A stretch of DNA of 64,000 bases from Propionicimonas paludicola (GTDB lineage Bacteria; Actinomycetota; Actinomycetes; Propionibacteriales; Propionibacteriaceae): NCBI RefSeq assembly GCF_002563675.1, contig NZ_PDJC01000001.1:496001-560000 (forward strand), in the 5' to 3' direction. Made by a program: the position numbers and the translations under genes. The notes under the pieces are model-generated. The model saw nothing but the letters and a program-made list of their open reading frames with translations. It was not told the origin of the DNA and did not search any database. Shown here in pieces: positions 15,688 through 26,055 of the stretch; the first letter of the stretch is position 1; each line of letters opens with the position of its first letter.

Positions 15688-15774
15688 GTGATTGAAGATC
15701 TTGTCGCTGTGGTCCTTGCCGTGGCGCTGCTCGGCTACCTGGGGTTGGCTCTGGCCCACCCGGACTGGTTCTAG
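15688..15774 (+). CDS. kdpF: K(+)-transporting ATPase subunit KdpF
   Basis: 28 residues starting at GTG 15688: MIEDLVAVVLAVALLGYLGL then ALAHPDWF. A single membrane span with the characteristic short C-terminus, directly before kdpA with no gap. KdpF stabilises the KdpABC complex. The start is set by family length and by the -10-like CAGGCT 7 nt upstream. The open frame extends further upstream, but through the tRNA-Leu gene. Confidence 0.85.
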   Translation: MIEDLVAVVLAVALLGYLGLALAHPDWF

Positions 15775-17415
15775 GTGGACGCCGTGCCTACGACGCTCAG
15801 TGCGGTCGCATCGATCGCGACCATCGTCGCCGTCCTGGCGACCATCCATGTGCCACTCGGGAGCTGGATCCATCGGGTGTTCACCTCACCGGCGCACACT
15901 CGCGTCGAGCGGGCCGTCTATCGGGTGAGCGGGGTCGATCCCGACTCCGAGCAGAGGTGGTCGGTCTACCTGCTGTCGGTGCTGGCCTTCTCAGCGGTGT
16001 CGATCGGTGCCCTGTGGCTGCTGATCTTGCTGCAGGGCTTCCTGCCCTGGTCGCTGGGTCGTTCGATGAACCTCGACACGGCCTTCAATACCGCGGTCTC
16101 GTTCGTGACCAACACCAACTGGCAGTCCTATGCCGGTGAAGCCGGCACCGGCTACCTGGTCCAGACGGTCGGCCTGACCGTCCAGAACTTCCTGTCGGCG
16201 GCGGTCGGACTGGCCGTGGCCATCGCGGTGATCCGCGGCCTGGCCAGGGAACACACCGATCGACTGGGCAACTTCTGGGTCGACCTGACCCGGGGGACGC
16301 TGCGGATCCTGCTGCCGCTGTCAGTGCTGGCCGCGGTCGCCCTGATCGCCACCGGGGTGATTCAGAACCTCACCGAGCCGACCACGATCACCACGATCGC
16401 CGGCGGTCAGCAGGTGGTTCAGGGTGGCCTGGTCGGCTCGCAGGAGGCGATCAAGGAGCTCGGCACCAACGGTGGCGGCTTCTTCAACGCGAACTCCGCA
16501 CACCCCTTCGAGAACCCGAACCCGGTGAGCAACCTGCTGGAGATCCTGCTCTTGCTGGCCATCCCGTCGGCATTGCCCTACACCTACGGACTCATGGTCA
16601 AGGATCGCCGGCAGGGCTTGGCCATGGTCGGAGCCATGAGCTTCCTCGGGATCGGCGCTATGGCCTTGATGGCCTGGTCGGAACTGAGTTCGGTCAGCCT
16701 GGAGGGCAAGGAGCAGCGCTTCGGCCCGATCTGGTCGGCCATCTTCGCCTCGGCCACCACCAGCACGTCCACCGGTGCGGTGAACAGCCTGCACGAGTCG
16801 CTGCAGCCACTGTCCGGCGGGGTGGCCCTGCTGAACATGATGCTCGGCGAGCTCTCGCCGGGCGGGGTCGGCACCGGCCTGTACTCGATGCTGGTGATGG
16901 TGGTGTTGGCGGTGTTCATCGCCGGGCTGATGGTCGGACGCACCCCCGAACTGCTCGGCAAGCAGATCGGACGCCGTGAGATCACCCTGGCCGCGTTGGC
17001 CATGCTGATCACCCCGGCCCTGGTGCTGCTGGGCACCGGCATCGCCCTGGTCCTGCCGACCTCGGCCGGCGCCTTGTCGACCACCGGCCCGCACGGGCTG
17101 TCCGAGATGCTCTATGCGTTCGCCTCGGCGGCCAACAACAACGGCTCGGCCTTCGCCGGTCTGTCCGCCGACCAGCCCTTCCTCAACGTGGCGCTGGCGG
17201 TGTGCATGCTGGCCGGCCGGTTCGTCCCGATCGCAGCCATGCTGGCCCTGGCCGGTGGCCTGGGACGTCAGCAGCGGCGTCCGGCGACTGCGGGGACCAT
17301 GCCGACCCACTCGTTGAGCTTCGTGGTCTTCCTGGTCCTGGTGATTGTGATCATCACCGGGCTGACCTACTTCCCATCCCTGGCCCTTGGCTCGATTGCG
17401 GAGGCATTGCAGTGA
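15775..17415 (+). CDS. kdpA: Potassium-transporting ATPase subunit KdpA
   Basis: 546 residues, GTG start immediately after the kdpF stop. Ten-span K+ channel-like subunit of the high-affinity Kdp pump. Selectivity-filter loops are visible: [36 protein letters not shown], and [14 protein letters not shown]. It belongs to the SKT family and passes K+ to KdpB. It overlaps kdpB by GTGA. Confidence 0.97.
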   Translation: MDAVPTTLSAVASIATIVAVLATIHVPLGSWIHRVFTSPAHTRVERAVYRVSGVDPDSEQRWSVYLLSVLAFSAVSIGALWLLILLQGFLPWSLGRSMNLDTAFNTAVSFVTNTNWQSYAGEAGTGYLVQTVGLTVQNFLSAAVGLAVAIAVIRGLAREHTDRLGNFWVDLTRGTLRILLPLSVLAAVALIATGVIQNLTEPTTITTIAGGQQVVQGGLVGSQEAIKELGTNGGGFFNANSAHPFENPNPVSNLLEILLLLAIPSALPYTYGLMVKDRRQGLAMVGAMSFLGIGAMALMAWSELSSVSLEGKEQRFGPIWSAIFASATTSTSTGAVNSLHESLQPLSGGVALLNMMLGELSPGGVGTGLYSMLVMVVLAVFIAGLMVGRTPELLGKQIGRREITLAALAMLITPALVLLGTGIALVLPTSAGALSTTGPHGLSEMLYAFASAANNNGSAFAGLSADQPFLNVALAVCMLAGRFVPIAAMLALAGGLGRQQRRPATAGTMPTHSLSFVVFLVLVIVIITGLTYFPSLALGSIAEALQ

Positions 17416-19466
17416 ACAAGAGTGCATCGGCTCAGCCGAAATCCCTGCTGGCTACGGCTTGGGCGGCGCTGCCGGAGGCCGTCCGCAAGCTCGACCCCCG
17501 CTATGTGGTGAAGAGCCCGGTCATCTTCGTGGTCTGGGTCGGCTCGGTGCTGACCACCGTATTGTCGGTGCTGCACCCCAGCCTGTTCTCGATCTCGGTG
17601 ACCATCTGGCTGTGGCTGACCATCGTGTTCGCCAATCTGGCCGAGGCGATCGCTGAAGGCCGCGGCAAGGCGCAGGCCGATAGCCTGCGCCGGACCAGGA
17701 CCCAGACCACGGCTCGGCGGCTGTCCGCCGACGGCACCGAGGAGGCTGTTCCCGGCACCGACCTGCGACCCGGCGATCGGGTGGTGGTCGAGGCCGGTCA
17801 GCTGATCCCCGGCGACGGGGACGTTGTCGAAGGCATCGCCACCGTGGACGAGTCGGCCATCACCGGCGAGTCTGCCCCGGTGATCCGGGAAGCCGGCGGT
17901 GACCGGTGTGCAGTGACCGGTGGCACCACGGTGCTGAGCGATCGGATCGTGGTCCAGATCACCACCAAGCCGGGGGAGACCTTCATCGACAAGATGATCG
18001 CCCTGGTCGAGGGCGCCTCCCGGCAGAAGACGCCCAACGAGGTGGCTCTGGGCATCCTGCTGGTGACCCTGACCGTCATCTTCCTGCTGGCCGTGATCGC
18101 CTTGCAGCCGCAGGCCATCTACTCCGGCGACCACCTCTCGCTGGTGGTGCTGGTGGCCCTGCTGGTCTGCCTGATCCCGACCACCATCGGCGCCCTGCTC
18201 TCGGCGATCGGGATCGCCGGCATGGATCGCCTGGTGCAGCACAACGTTCTGGCCATGTCCGGACGGGCCGTCGAGGCGGCCGGGGACGTGAACACGCTGC
18301 TGCTGGACAAGACCGGGACGATCACCTACGGCAACCGGCGCGCCTCGCAGGTGTTCCCGCTGGCCGGGGTGGACCGGGCCGAGTTGCTGGCCGCGGCCCG
18401 CGACTCCTCCCTGGCCGACCTCACTCCGGAGGGCCGCTCGATCCTCGACTTCGTGGCTGGCGAGCGGGGCGAGGACCCCGGCGACCACACCGAGGTCACG
18501 CCGATCGGGGCCAGTTTCGTCCCGTTCACGGCGCAGACCCGGATGTCCGGGATCGACCTGGCTGACGGCACCCAGATCCGGAAGGGGGCCGGGTCTGCGG
18601 TGGCGCAGTGGGTGAGCGACGGCGGTGGTGCCACGGCGTCCGACCTGGCCGGGATCGTCGACCAGGTCTCCTCCGCCGGGGCCACCCCGCTGGTGGTGGC
18701 CGCCCGCACCGCGGACGGCACCCCGCGTGCCCTCGGTGTGATCGAGCTGAAAGACGTGGTCAAGCCGGGAATGGCCGACCGCTTCGCTCAGCTGCGGGCG
18801 ATGGGGATCCGGACCGTGATGGTCACCGGCGACAACCCGCTGACCGCCAAGTCGATCGCCGCCGAAGCCGGCGTGGACGACTTCCTGGCCGAGGCCACCC
18901 CGGAAGACAAGATGGCGCTGATCAAGGCCGAGCAGTCCGGGGGGCGCCTGGTGGCCATGACCGGGGACGGCACCAACGACGCTCCCGCCTTGGCGCAGGC
19001 CGATGTCGGAGTGGCCATGAACAGCGGGACGTCCGCGGCCAAGGAAGCCGGGAACATGGTCGATCTGGACTCCGACCCGACCAAGTTGATCGACATCGTG
19101 GCGATCGGCAAGCAGTTGCTGATCACCCGTGGTGCGCTGACCACCTTCTCGATCGCCAATGATGTGGCCAAGTACTTCGCCATCATCCCGGCCATGTTCG
19201 TCGGCGTCTTCCCGGGACTCCAGGCGCTCAACCTGATGGGGCTGCACAGCCCGTCCTCGGCGATCCTGTCGGCGGTCATCTTCAATGCGCTGGTGATCCT
19301 GGCGCTGGTGCCGCTGGCGCTGCGCGGGGTCCGCTATCGGCCGATGAGCGCCTCGGCCATGCTCAACCGAAACCTCCTTATCTACGGGCTGGGCGGGGTG
19401 ATCGCGCCGTTCATCGGCATCAAGCTGATCGACCTCGTGGTGGCCCTGATCCCAGGATTGGGGTGA
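17412..19466 (+). CDS. kdpB: Potassium-transporting ATPase ATP-binding subunit KdpB
   Basis: 684-residue P-type ATPase. Phosphorylation Asp 299 in [10 protein letters not shown]; actuator TGES loop in [11 protein letters not shown]; hinge [23 protein letters not shown]-terminus [20 protein letters not shown]. The open frame begins far upstream inside kdpA, so the start is set at GTG 17412, which overlaps the kdpA stop (GTGA) and gives family length. Hydrolyses ATP to drive K+ import through KdpA. Confidence 0.97.
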   Translation: MNKSASAQPKSLLATAWAALPEAVRKLDPRYVVKSPVIFVVWVGSVLTTVLSVLHPSLFSISVTIWLWLTIVFANLAEAIAEGRGKAQADSLRRTRTQTTARRLSADGTEEAVPGTDLRPGDRVVVEAGQLIPGDGDVVEGIATVDESAITGESAPVIREAGGDRCAVTGGTTVLSDRIVVQITTKPGETFIDKMIALVEGASRQKTPNEVALGILLVTLTVIFLLAVIALQPQAIYSGDHLSLVVLVALLVCLIPTTIGALLSAIGIAGMDRLVQHNVLAMSGRAVEAAGDVNTLLLDKTGTITYGNRRASQVFPLAGVDRAELLAAARDSSLADLTPEGRSILDFVAGERGEDPGDHTEVTPIGASFVPFTAQTRMSGIDLADGTQIRKGAGSAVAQWVSDGGGATASDLAGIVDQVSSAGATPLVVAARTADGTPRALGVIELKDVVKPGMADRFAQLRAMGIRTVMVTGDNPLTAKSIAAEAGVDDFLAEATPEDKMALIKAEQSGGRLVAMTGDGTNDAPALAQADVGVAMNSGTSAAKEAGNMVDLDSDPTKLIDIVAIGKQLLITRGALTTFSIANDVAKYFAIIPAMFVGVFPGLQALNLMGLHSPSSAILSAVIFNALVILALVPLALRGVRYRPMSASAMLNRNLLIYGLGGVIAPFIGIKLIDLVVALIPGLG

Positions 19467-20033
19467 ATGATGTCCTTCCTTCGTCAATCGCTGGCCGCGG
19501 TCAGGATCTTGTTGGTGATGACCGTGCTGCTCGGCATCGGCTATCCGCTGGTGGTCACCCTGGCCGCCCAGGCCATGCCGGCCCAGGCCAACGGCTCGCT
19601 GATCGTGGCCGACGGCAAGGTGGTGGGCTCGAGTCTGATCGGCCAGTCCTTCACCGGCCCGCAGTGGTTCTGGTCGCGCCCGTCCGCCTCCGACTACGCC
19701 GGGACGACCTCGGGGGGCAGCAACCTCTCGCCGGTCTCATCGGCCCAGCAGGACGCCCGGGCAGCCCGGGAGAAGGCGCTGATCGCGGCCAACCCGGACG
19801 CAGTGGGCCCGGTGCCCGAGGATGCGCTGACCGCGTCCGCGTCGGGGCTGGATCCGCACATCTCGCTTGCCTATGCGCGCTGGCAGGTACCTCGAGTGGC
19901 CGCGGCCCGCGGCATCGGCGCGGACGAGCTGGAACGGCTGATCGCCGCCGCCACCGAGCCGGCCCCGCTGGGCTACCTCGGCCAGGACGGTGTGAACGTG
20001 GTTCGGCTCAACCTGGCCCTGGAACAGCGGTGA
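19467..20033 (+). CDS. kdpC: Potassium-transporting ATPase subunit KdpC
   Basis: 188 residues. One N-terminal membrane span (AAVRILLVMTVLLGIGYPLV) then a periplasm-facing domain with GSSLIGQSFTGPQWFWSRPS, TSGGSNLSP and PEDALTASASGLDPHISLAYA, all KdpC signatures. Starts at the base after the kdpB stop. Stabilises and assists K+ handling of the KdpAB pump. Confidence 0.96.
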   Translation: MMSFLRQSLAAVRILLVMTVLLGIGYPLVVTLAAQAMPAQANGSLIVADGKVVGSSLIGQSFTGPQWFWSRPSASDYAGTTSGGSNLSPVSSAQQDARAAREKALIAANPDAVGPVPEDALTASASGLDPHISLAYARWQVPRVAAARGIGADELERLIAAATEPAPLGYLGQDGVNVVRLNLALEQR

Positions 20034-20046
20034 GAGAGTAGGCGTC

Positions 20047-22560
20047 ATGGGTCGCGGACGGCTGCGGATCTACCTCGGTGCGGCACCGGGGGTGGGCAAG
20101 ACTGTCGCGATGCTCGACGAGGGCCACCGCCGCCTCGATCGGGGCGCGGACGTGGTGGTCGGGCTGTGCGAGACGCACGCCCGGCCGCACACCGCCCAGT
20201 TCCTGGCCGGCCTGGAGGTGGTGCCGCGCCGGCGAGTCGAGTACAAGGGCGCGGTCCTCGAAGAGATGGACACCGCAGCCATTCTGACCCGCGCTCCGCA
20301 GATCGTGCTGGTGGACGAGCTCGCCCACACCAATGTGCCTGGCTCGTCCCACGAGAAGCGATGGCAGGACGTGGAGGAGTTGCTGGCGGCCGGGATCGAC
20401 GTGATCTCCACGGTGAACATCCAGCACCTGGAGTCGCTCAACGACGTGGTGACCGCCATTACCGGCGTGGTCCAGCGCGAGACCGTGCCGGACGAGGTGG
20501 TCCGGGCCGCCGACCAGATCGAGCTGGTGGACATGGCGCCGGAGGCGCTGCGCCGCCGGATGGCTCACGGCAACATCTACCGTCCCGAGAAGGTGGACGC
20601 GGCCCTGGCCAACTACTTCCGGCTGGGCAACCTCTCGGCACTGCGCGAACTGGCTCTGCTCTGGCTGGCCGACAAGGTCGATGCCGGTCTGGAGAGTTAC
20701 CGCAACAGTCACGGGATCACCCAGGCCTGGCCGGCCCGGGAGCGGGTCGTGGTCACCTTGAGCGGCGGACCTGAGGGCGAGGTGCTGCTGCGCCGCGGGG
20801 CGCGGATCGCGTCCCGGCTGGCCGGGGGGCAGCTCCTCGCTGTGCTGGTCTCGCGCACCGACGGGCTGGCCGGAGCGCCGCTGAGCCAGGTGGCCGAGTT
20901 GCGCACTCTGACCGAGGAACTCGGGGGCGAGTTCCACGCGGTGACCGGGGACGACCCGGCCGACGCCGTGCTCGAGTTCGCCCGCGGGGTCAACGCCACC
21001 CAGATCCTGGTCGGCACCTCAGGACGGGCGCCGTGGCGACGACTGCTCAGCCACAGCCTGGCCGAGCGGATCATCGCCGATGCCGGCGATATCGACGTCC
21101 ACGTGGTCACCCACAAGCTGGCCGGACGCGGCTTCGCGGCCAAGCGTCGGCGCGGACTGGGACGCTCCCGGCTGATCGCCGGACTGATCACCGCGGTACT
21201 GCTGCCGCCGGTTCTGACCGCGATCCTGGCTGCCGACCCGTTCACCTCCGATCTTCCCCTGGACATCCCGATCTTCCTGCTGGCCACGGTGCTGGTGGCG
21301 CTGATCGGCGGCATGGTGCCGGCTGTGGTGGCCGCGGTGGTCTCCTCGCTGCTGCTCAACTGGTTCTTCGTCCAGCCGGTGGGGACGCTGACCGTCGCCA
21401 ACCCGGAGAACACACTGGCCCTGCTGGTGTTCGTCCTGGTCGGGGTACTGGTGGCCCTGATCGTCCATCGCAATGCCTGGCGCACCGAGCAGGCTCAGGC
21501 CGCGCAGCGGGAGTCGGCGGCACTGACCGAGCTGTCCCACACCCTGCTCGGCTCCACCGACCAGTTGCCACTGCTGCTGCAGCGCAGCGTCGACATGTTC
21601 GGCGTCCAGGCGGCCGCGATCGTCAGTCGGCCGCCGATCGGCCCGCCGGTGGTGGTCGCCGCGGTCGGGCCGTTCGATCCGCTGGCCGTGTCCGACCATG
21701 AGGACGCCGACGCCAACCACGAGCTCGTCCTCCAGCCGCCCGGCCTCGCCGCCGGTCAGCGTCGCCTGTTCGACGCCTTCGCCGCCCATGCCGGGGCGAT
21801 CCTGCAGCGCCAGGCGCTGACCCGCTCGGCCTCTTCGGCCGAGGCGTTGGCCAAGGAGAACCAGGCCCGGACGGCGCTGCTCTCGGCGGTCTCCCACGAT
21901 CTGCGCACCCCACTGGCCGGGATCAAGGCGGCGATCGGCAGCCTGCGCTCGACCGAAGTGGCTTGGTCGGCCGAGGACGAAGCCGAACTGAAGGACGTGA
22001 TCGAGCAGTCGGCCGACCGCCTGGAAGCTCTGATCGGCAACCTGCTGGACTTGTCCCGGCTGCAGGCCGGCGCCCTGGTGGCTCACCCGACGCCGATCGA
22101 CCTGGGCGAGGTGATCCCGGCCATGGTGGACGGGCTGTCGGCACCGCAGCGGTTCGCCTGGCAGGTGGATCCGGACGCCCGGGTGGCCGTCGCCGACGCC
22201 GGGCTGCTGGAGCGAGTGCTGGCGAACATCACCGAGAACGCGCTGCGCTACCAACCGCCCGGCCCGCCGATCTCGATTCGGGCCAGCCGGGTGGCCGACC
22301 GGGTTGAGATCCGGGTGGCGGATCAGGGGGCCGGGGTGCCGCAGGCCGATCAGGAGCGGATCTTCGAGCCCTTCCAGCGCCATGGCGACGCACCGGCCGG
22401 GGATGGCCTGGGCCTGGGCCTGGCGGTGGCCCGCGGGCTGAGTGAGGCGATGGGTGGCTCGGTGGAGGCCGAACCGACTCCCGGTGGTGGGCTGACCCTG
22501 GTGGTATCGCTGCCGGCCGACATAAGGTCCGGATCGGAAGCAGAGGAGGCCGCACGATGA
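20047..22560 (+). CDS. kdpD: Osmosensitive K+ channel histidine kinase KdpD
   Basis: 837 residues. Order: KdpD N-terminal domain with P-loop (YLGAAPGVGKTVAMLDEGHR, start to about 210), universal-stress-like domain (about 230-350), four membrane spans (DUF4118, about 375-480), a GAF-like region, HisKA with His 617 in AVSHDLRTPLAG, then HATPase (NALRYQPPG, GAGVPQADQERIFEPF, GDGLGLGLAVARGL). Sensor of low K+ or turgor; phosphorylates KdpE. It lies 13 nt after kdpC and overlaps kdpE by ATGA. Confidence 0.96.
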   Translation: MGRGRLRIYLGAAPGVGKTVAMLDEGHRRLDRGADVVVGLCETHARPHTAQFLAGLEVVPRRRVEYKGAVLEEMDTAAILTRAPQIVLVDELAHTNVPGSSHEKRWQDVEELLAAGIDVISTVNIQHLESLNDVVTAITGVVQRETVPDEVVRAADQIELVDMAPEALRRRMAHGNIYRPEKVDAALANYFRLGNLSALRELALLWLADKVDAGLESYRNSHGITQAWPARERVVVTLSGGPEGEVLLRRGARIASRLAGGQLLAVLVSRTDGLAGAPLSQVAELRTLTEELGGEFHAVTGDDPADAVLEFARGVNATQILVGTSGRAPWRRLLSHSLAERIIADAGDIDVHVVTHKLAGRGFAAKRRRGLGRSRLIAGLITAVLLPPVLTAILAADPFTSDLPLDIPIFLLATVLVALIGGMVPAVVAAVVSSLLLNWFFVQPVGTLTVANPENTLALLVFVLVGVLVALIVHRNAWRTEQAQAAQRESAALTELSHTLLGSTDQLPLLLQRSVDMFGVQAAAIVSRPPIGPPVVVAAVGPFDPLAVSDHEDADANHELVLQPPGLAAGQRRLFDAFAAHAGAILQRQALTRSASSAEALAKENQARTALLSAVSHDLRTPLAGIKAAIGSLRSTEVAWSAEDEAELKDVIEQSADRLEALIGNLLDLSRLQAGALVAHPTPIDLGEVIPAMVDGLSAPQRFAWQVDPDARVAVADAGLLERVLANITENALRYQPPGPPISIRASRVADRVEIRVADQGAGVPQADQERIFEPFQRHGDAPAGDGLGLGLAVARGLSEAMGGSVEAEPTPGGGLTLVVSLPADIRSGSEAEEAAR

Positions 22561-23237
22561 CCCGAATCCTGGTGGTCGACGACGACTCGGTGCTGCAGCG
22601 GACGTTGCGGATCAACCTGCGCGCCCGCGGACACGAGGTGTTGCTGGCCGGGACCGGCGGCCAGGCCCTGGAGCTGTTCGACGCCGAGCAGCCCGAGCTG
22701 ATCATTCTCGACCTCGGCCTGCCCGACCTGGACGGAGTCGAGGTGCTGCGCCGGCTGCGTCGGCGCTCGGCGGTGCCGGTCATCGTCCTCTCGGCTCGGC
22801 AGGAGGCTGACGACAAGGTCGAAGCCCTCGACGAAGGTGCCGACGACTACGTCAGCAAGCCGTTCAACATCGACGAACTGCTGGCCCGAGTACGGGCTTC
22901 GGTGCGCCGGGCCGGACCCGAGGTGGAGGTCCCGGCCACCATCGAGACCGACACCGTCCTGCTCGACTTCGGCAACAACCGGGCGCTGCGCGAGGGGACG
23001 GAGGTGCACCTGACCCCCACCGAGTGGCGCCTGGTGGCCGAACTGGCCCGGCATGAGGGACGGGTTGTCTCGCACCAGGACCTGCTGCGGGCCGTGTGGG
23101 GGCCCAACTACAAGACCGAATGGCAGTACCTGCGGGTCTTCGCCAACCAGCTGCGCCGCAAGCTCGAGCCGGATCCGGCCCATCCGCGGCTCTTGATCAA
23201 CGAACCGGGGCTGGGCTACCGGCTGGTCGGCTCCTGA
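22557..23237 (+). CDS. kdpE: Response regulator KdpE
   Basis: 226 residues, OmpR family. Receiver domain with acidic pocket D8-D9-D10, phosphoacceptor D52 (IILDLGLPD) and K102-type lysine in YVSKPFN. C-terminal winged helix (HLTPTEWRLVAELARHEGRV, then YKTEWQYLRVFANQLRRKLE, LINEPGLGYRL). Expected to activate kdpFABC when phosphorylated by KdpD. ATGA overlap with kdpD. Confidence 0.96.
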   Translation: MTRILVVDDDSVLQRTLRINLRARGHEVLLAGTGGQALELFDAEQPELIILDLGLPDLDGVEVLRRLRRRSAVPVIVLSARQEADDKVEALDEGADDYVSKPFNIDELLARVRASVRRAGPEVEVPATIETDTVLLDFGNNRALREGTEVHLTPTEWRLVAELARHEGRVVSHQDLLRAVWGPNYKTEWQYLRVFANQLRRKLEPDPAHPRLLINEPGLGYRLVGS

Positions 23238-23309
23238 GGCCCGAGTCCTTTACGCAAGCTTGACGGCCACGCTCTACCCTCGCCGACCGCAGACTGCTTG
23301 GCTGGAGGC

Positions 23310-24095
23310 ATGGAACATTCCTGGTTCCGCAGCCACCTCGGCTGGGTCCGCCTGCTGGCGGCCCTGGTTCCGCTGGCCGTGGCCGGTGGGCTGCAGCTCA
23401 CCCTCAGCGTGATCACCAACACCTCCGCTGCGCTGATCCTGGTCTTGGCGGTGGTCGGCGCTGCCGCCACCGGGGATCGGCTGGCCGGCGTGCTGGCCGC
23501 GGCCTCGGCCGCCCTGGGCTTCGACTTCTTCCTCACCCAGCCCTACTTCCAGTTGCGGATCGACGACCCCGGCGATATCGAGTTGGCCGTGCTGCTGCTG
23601 GCCGTGGGCCTGGCGGTCAGCGAGTTGGCGTCCTGGGGGATCCGGCGCAGCATGGTGGCCAACCAGCAGTCCGGCTTCGTCCAGGACGCGCTGGAGGCGT
23701 CCGCCCTGGCCGGTGGCAGCGTGTCCACGCAGGACGGGCTGGAGCGCACGGCGGACGGCATCCGGCGGATTCTCAGCGCCGATGCGGTCAGCTTCGTGGG
23801 CGGCGAGCACGACGCCAGCGCGGTGATCATTCAGCCGGACGGCACCTTCCGCCGCCATGGCGGGGTGGTGGACGTGGCTCGGCGCGGGCTGCCGACCGGG
23901 CCCGACGGCTACTGTGCGATCCCGATCGCTCAGCAGGGCGCTCAGTTGGGCTACTTCCGGGTGGAGCTGCCGGCTGCGGCCCGGCCCAGTCGCGAAGAGC
24001 TGCGGGTGGCGGTACTGCTGGCCTCCCAGTGGGCGCTACGGCCACTGCCGCACACGGTGGCTCGCAACCACCGGGCCGGCGGGCAGCAGAGCTAG
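23310..24095 (+). CDS. Orphan KdpD-like membrane sensor module (DUF4118 plus GAF-like), no kinase domain
   Basis: 261 residues from ATG 23310 (GGAGG just upstream; a TTG at 23298 is the longer option). Four membrane spans at about residues 10-110 with GVLAAASAALGFDFFLTQPY, the KdpD DUF4118 signature, followed by a soluble GAF-like part (FVQDALEASALAGGSVSTQD through VAVLLASQWALRP). No HisKA or HATPase follows: the frame stops and a convergent gene begins. It may modulate KdpD or be a duplicated sensor fragment. It overlaps the convergent response regulator by 4 nt at 24092-24095. Confidence 0.75.
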   Translation: MEHSWFRSHLGWVRLLAALVPLAVAGGLQLTLSVITNTSAALILVLAVVGAAATGDRLAGVLAAASAALGFDFFLTQPYFQLRIDDPGDIELAVLLLAVGLAVSELASWGIRRSMVANQQSGFVQDALEASALAGGSVSTQDGLERTADGIRRILSADAVSFVGGEHDASAVIIQPDGTFRRHGGVVDVARRGLPTGPDGYCAIPIAQQGAQLGYFRVELPAAARPSREELRVAVLLASQWALRPLPHTVARNHRAGGQQS

Positions 24096-24751
24096 CGGTT
24101 CAGGTAGGCCAACACCGCGCGAACGCGACGATTGTCCTCGTCAGGGCCCAGTCCCATCTTGGTGAAGATGTTGGCCACATGCTTGGCTACCGCCGCAGTG
24201 CTGATCACCAGCTTGTCGGCGATCTGTTGGTTGGCCGCCCCGTTGGCCATCAGGGACAGCACCTCGAGCTCTCGCGGGGTGAGCCGACCCAGCACCGGGT
24301 CGCCGCGCCGGGAGTTCAGCAGCTGGCTGATCACCTCGGGGTCGACCACCACTCCGCCGGAGGCGACCAGCTCCACCGAGGCCAGGAAGTCCGCGACCCG
24401 ACCGACCCGCTCCTTGAGCAGGTAGCCCAGCCCCGAGGATGCCCCGCCTTCCAGCAGGGTGGACGCATAGGCCGGTGCCACGTACTGGCTGAGCATCAGC
24501 ACCGGCAGGCTCGGGTACTCGGCGCGCAGCTGGACGGCCGCGTGCAGCCCGTCATCGGTCATGGTCGGTGGCATCCGGACGTCCGCGATCACCAGGTCGG
24601 GCAGCCCGTCGCCGGTGGCCAGTCGGCGGCACTGGGCGAGCAGTTCGGGGGCGTCGGCGGCCTCGGCGACCACGTGGTGCCCGGCTCGCTCCAGCAGCCC
24701 GACCAGGCCGGCCCGGATCAGCGCGGCGTCATCGGCGACCAGCAGTCTCAT
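24092..24751 (-). CDS. NarL/LuxR-family response regulator
   Basis: 219 residues. Receiver with D7-D8 and phosphoacceptor D57 (DLVIADVRMPP), and C-terminal LuxR HTH (LTPRELEVLSLMANGAANQQ then VSTAAVAKHVANIF-like helix). It lies 18 nt after the histidine kinase gene with its own GGGAGAA ribosome site. Partner of that kinase and the likely ligand of the GCACTACC repeat between the kinase and the divergent ABC exporter. Confidence 0.92.
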   Translation of the reverse strand: MRLLVADDAALIRAGLVGLLERAGHHVVAEAADAPELLAQCRRLATGDGLPDLVIADVRMPPTMTDDGLHAAVQLRAEYPSLPVLMLSQYVAPAYASTLLEGGASSGLGYLLKERVGRVADFLASVELVASGGVVVDPEVISQLLNSRRGDPVLGRLTPRELEVLSLMANGAANQQIADKLVISTAAVAKHVANIFTKMGLGPDEDNRRVRAVLAYLNR

Positions 24752-24769
24752 CGGCGTTCTCCCACCCGC

Positions 24770-25981
24770 TCAGCGTAGGTCAGTGGGCAGCTCGGGTGCC
24801 GGGTTCGGGAAGACCGCGCGCAGATGAGTCGGTCCGCCGATCGGGCTGGTCAGCCAGCATTGGCCGCCGACCGCCTGGGCTCGCTCCATCAGCCCGCTCA
24901 GCCCATGGCCGGCCACCACCTGGGCACCGCCCACACCGTCGTCGAAGACCTCGAGCTCCAGCGGATCGGTGAGCCGTAGCTCGACCCGGAGCCGGGTGGC
25001 CCGGGAGTGCTTGGCCGCATTCGTGAATGCCTCGCTGACCAGGTAGTACGCGGCCAGGGCCACGGCCTCGCCGGGCTCGTCCTGGCCGCTGACCACCACG
25101 TCCACCGCCACCGGCTGCCGGGAGGCCAGCTCATGGACGGCGGCAGCCAGGCCGCGGTCGGACAGAATCTGCGGGTGAATGCCGCGGACGGTCTCGCGCA
25201 GCGCCACCATGGCCGCCTCCACCGAGCTCTGGGCAGCGGCCAACGCCTGCTTGGCCTCGGCGGTCTTGCCCTGATCCAGCGCATACTCGGCCTCGCCCAA
25301 GTGCAGGCTGAGCAGCACCAGATGCTGCTGGGCGCCGTCGTGCAGGTCTCGCTCGATCCGGCGCCGCTCCTGGGCGAACACGTCCACCAGCTCCCGGCGG
25401 GACTCGCGCAGCTCGTCCACCTTGCGGTTGAGCTCGGAGTAGGGGCGCAGCTGCTGGTCGACCAGCGTGGCCTGGGCGGCGGCCAGCGCCCAGCCGATGT
25501 AGAGGCCGATCACCAGGATCACCAGGAAGGAGGTGATCGCCCAGACGGTGTCCATGGTCAGGCTGAACGTGTTGACCCGGTGCCAGGCCCATTGGCCGGT
25601 GCCCAGCACCAACGCGCTGAGGATCAGGCCGGGGATCAGGTCCAGCAGTCCGAACAAGACGGTGAGCCCCCACACGGCCAGGTTGCCTTCACCGAAACCT
25701 TGGGTGTCCCACGGATGCCGCACGCCGGAGCGGGGCAGTGGGGTCAGCCGGGGCAGCCCGAGCACCATCACCCGCGCCCGTTCGACGTTCGCAGTCGCCC
25801 AGGCCACCAACGGCAGCATGAAGAAGCCGACGACGGCGGCCAGGAGTGCCGACAACCCGACCGCGATCGCGGTCGCGCAGTACAAGACGGCCCGCCAGCC
25901 GAGCGGGCTGATCAGCATCCGCAGTGGGTTGCGCGGTGGCGTCAGGATGACCCGGACGTCCTGCTGGCTCGGATCGCTCAC
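24770..25981 (-). CDS. Two-component sensor histidine kinase (HisKA_3 type)
   Basis: About 403 residues from GTG 25981. Several N-terminal membrane spans (about residues 20-175), coiled stretch, HisKA_3 dimerisation box with phosphorylated His 214 (RRIERDLHDGAQQHLV), then HATPase_c (YYLVSEAFTNAAKHSRAT, DDGVGGAQVVAGHGLSGLMER). This layout is that of DesK/LiaS-like kinases that sense membrane or envelope stress. GTG 25981 is chosen over the in-frame ATG 26029 because TAGGGT ends 7 nt before it (leaderless). Confidence 0.9.
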   Translation of the reverse strand: MSDPSQQDVRVILTPPRNPLRMLISPLGWRAVLYCATAIAVGLSALLAAVVGFFMLPLVAWATANVERARVMVLGLPRLTPLPRSGVRHPWDTQGFGEGNLAVWGLTVLFGLLDLIPGLILSALVLGTGQWAWHRVNTFSLTMDTVWAITSFLVILVIGLYIGWALAAAQATLVDQQLRPYSELNRKVDELRESRRELVDVFAQERRRIERDLHDGAQQHLVLLSLHLGEAEYALDQGKTAEAKQALAAAQSSVEAAMVALRETVRGIHPQILSDRGLAAAVHELASRQPVAVDVVVSGQDEPGEAVALAAYYLVSEAFTNAAKHSRATRLRVELRLTDPLELEVFDDGVGGAQVVAGHGLSGLMERAQAVGGQCWLTSPIGGPTHLRAVFPNPAPELPTDLR

Positions 25982-26025
25982 GATGGCCACCCTAGCCGCG
26001 CCGACGACGCCGGACAGCAGCCCGG

Positions 26026-26055
26026 GCACTACCGGGAGGTAGTGCCAGCACTACC
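26026..26055. promoter_or_regulatory. Inverted repeat operator between kinase and ABC exporter
   Basis: GCACTACC, 4 nt, then GGTAGTGC form a perfect 8-bp inverted repeat (26026-26045), and a third copy of GCACTACC follows at 26048-26055. The third copy overlaps TACCGT (26052-26057), a possible -10 for the ABC ATPase gene. NarL-type regulators bind such short symmetric sites. Confidence 0.6.

Noticed and set aside
17367-19487. 706-residue minus-strand frame opposite kdpB
   Set aside because: Shadow of kdpB, composed of repeated His/Gly/Asp codons created by the complement of GC-biased codons.
23260-23280. TTGACG/TACCCT promoter before the orphan KdpD-like gene
   Set aside because: The spacer would be only 9 nt, too short for a standard promoter; only the -10-like part may be real.
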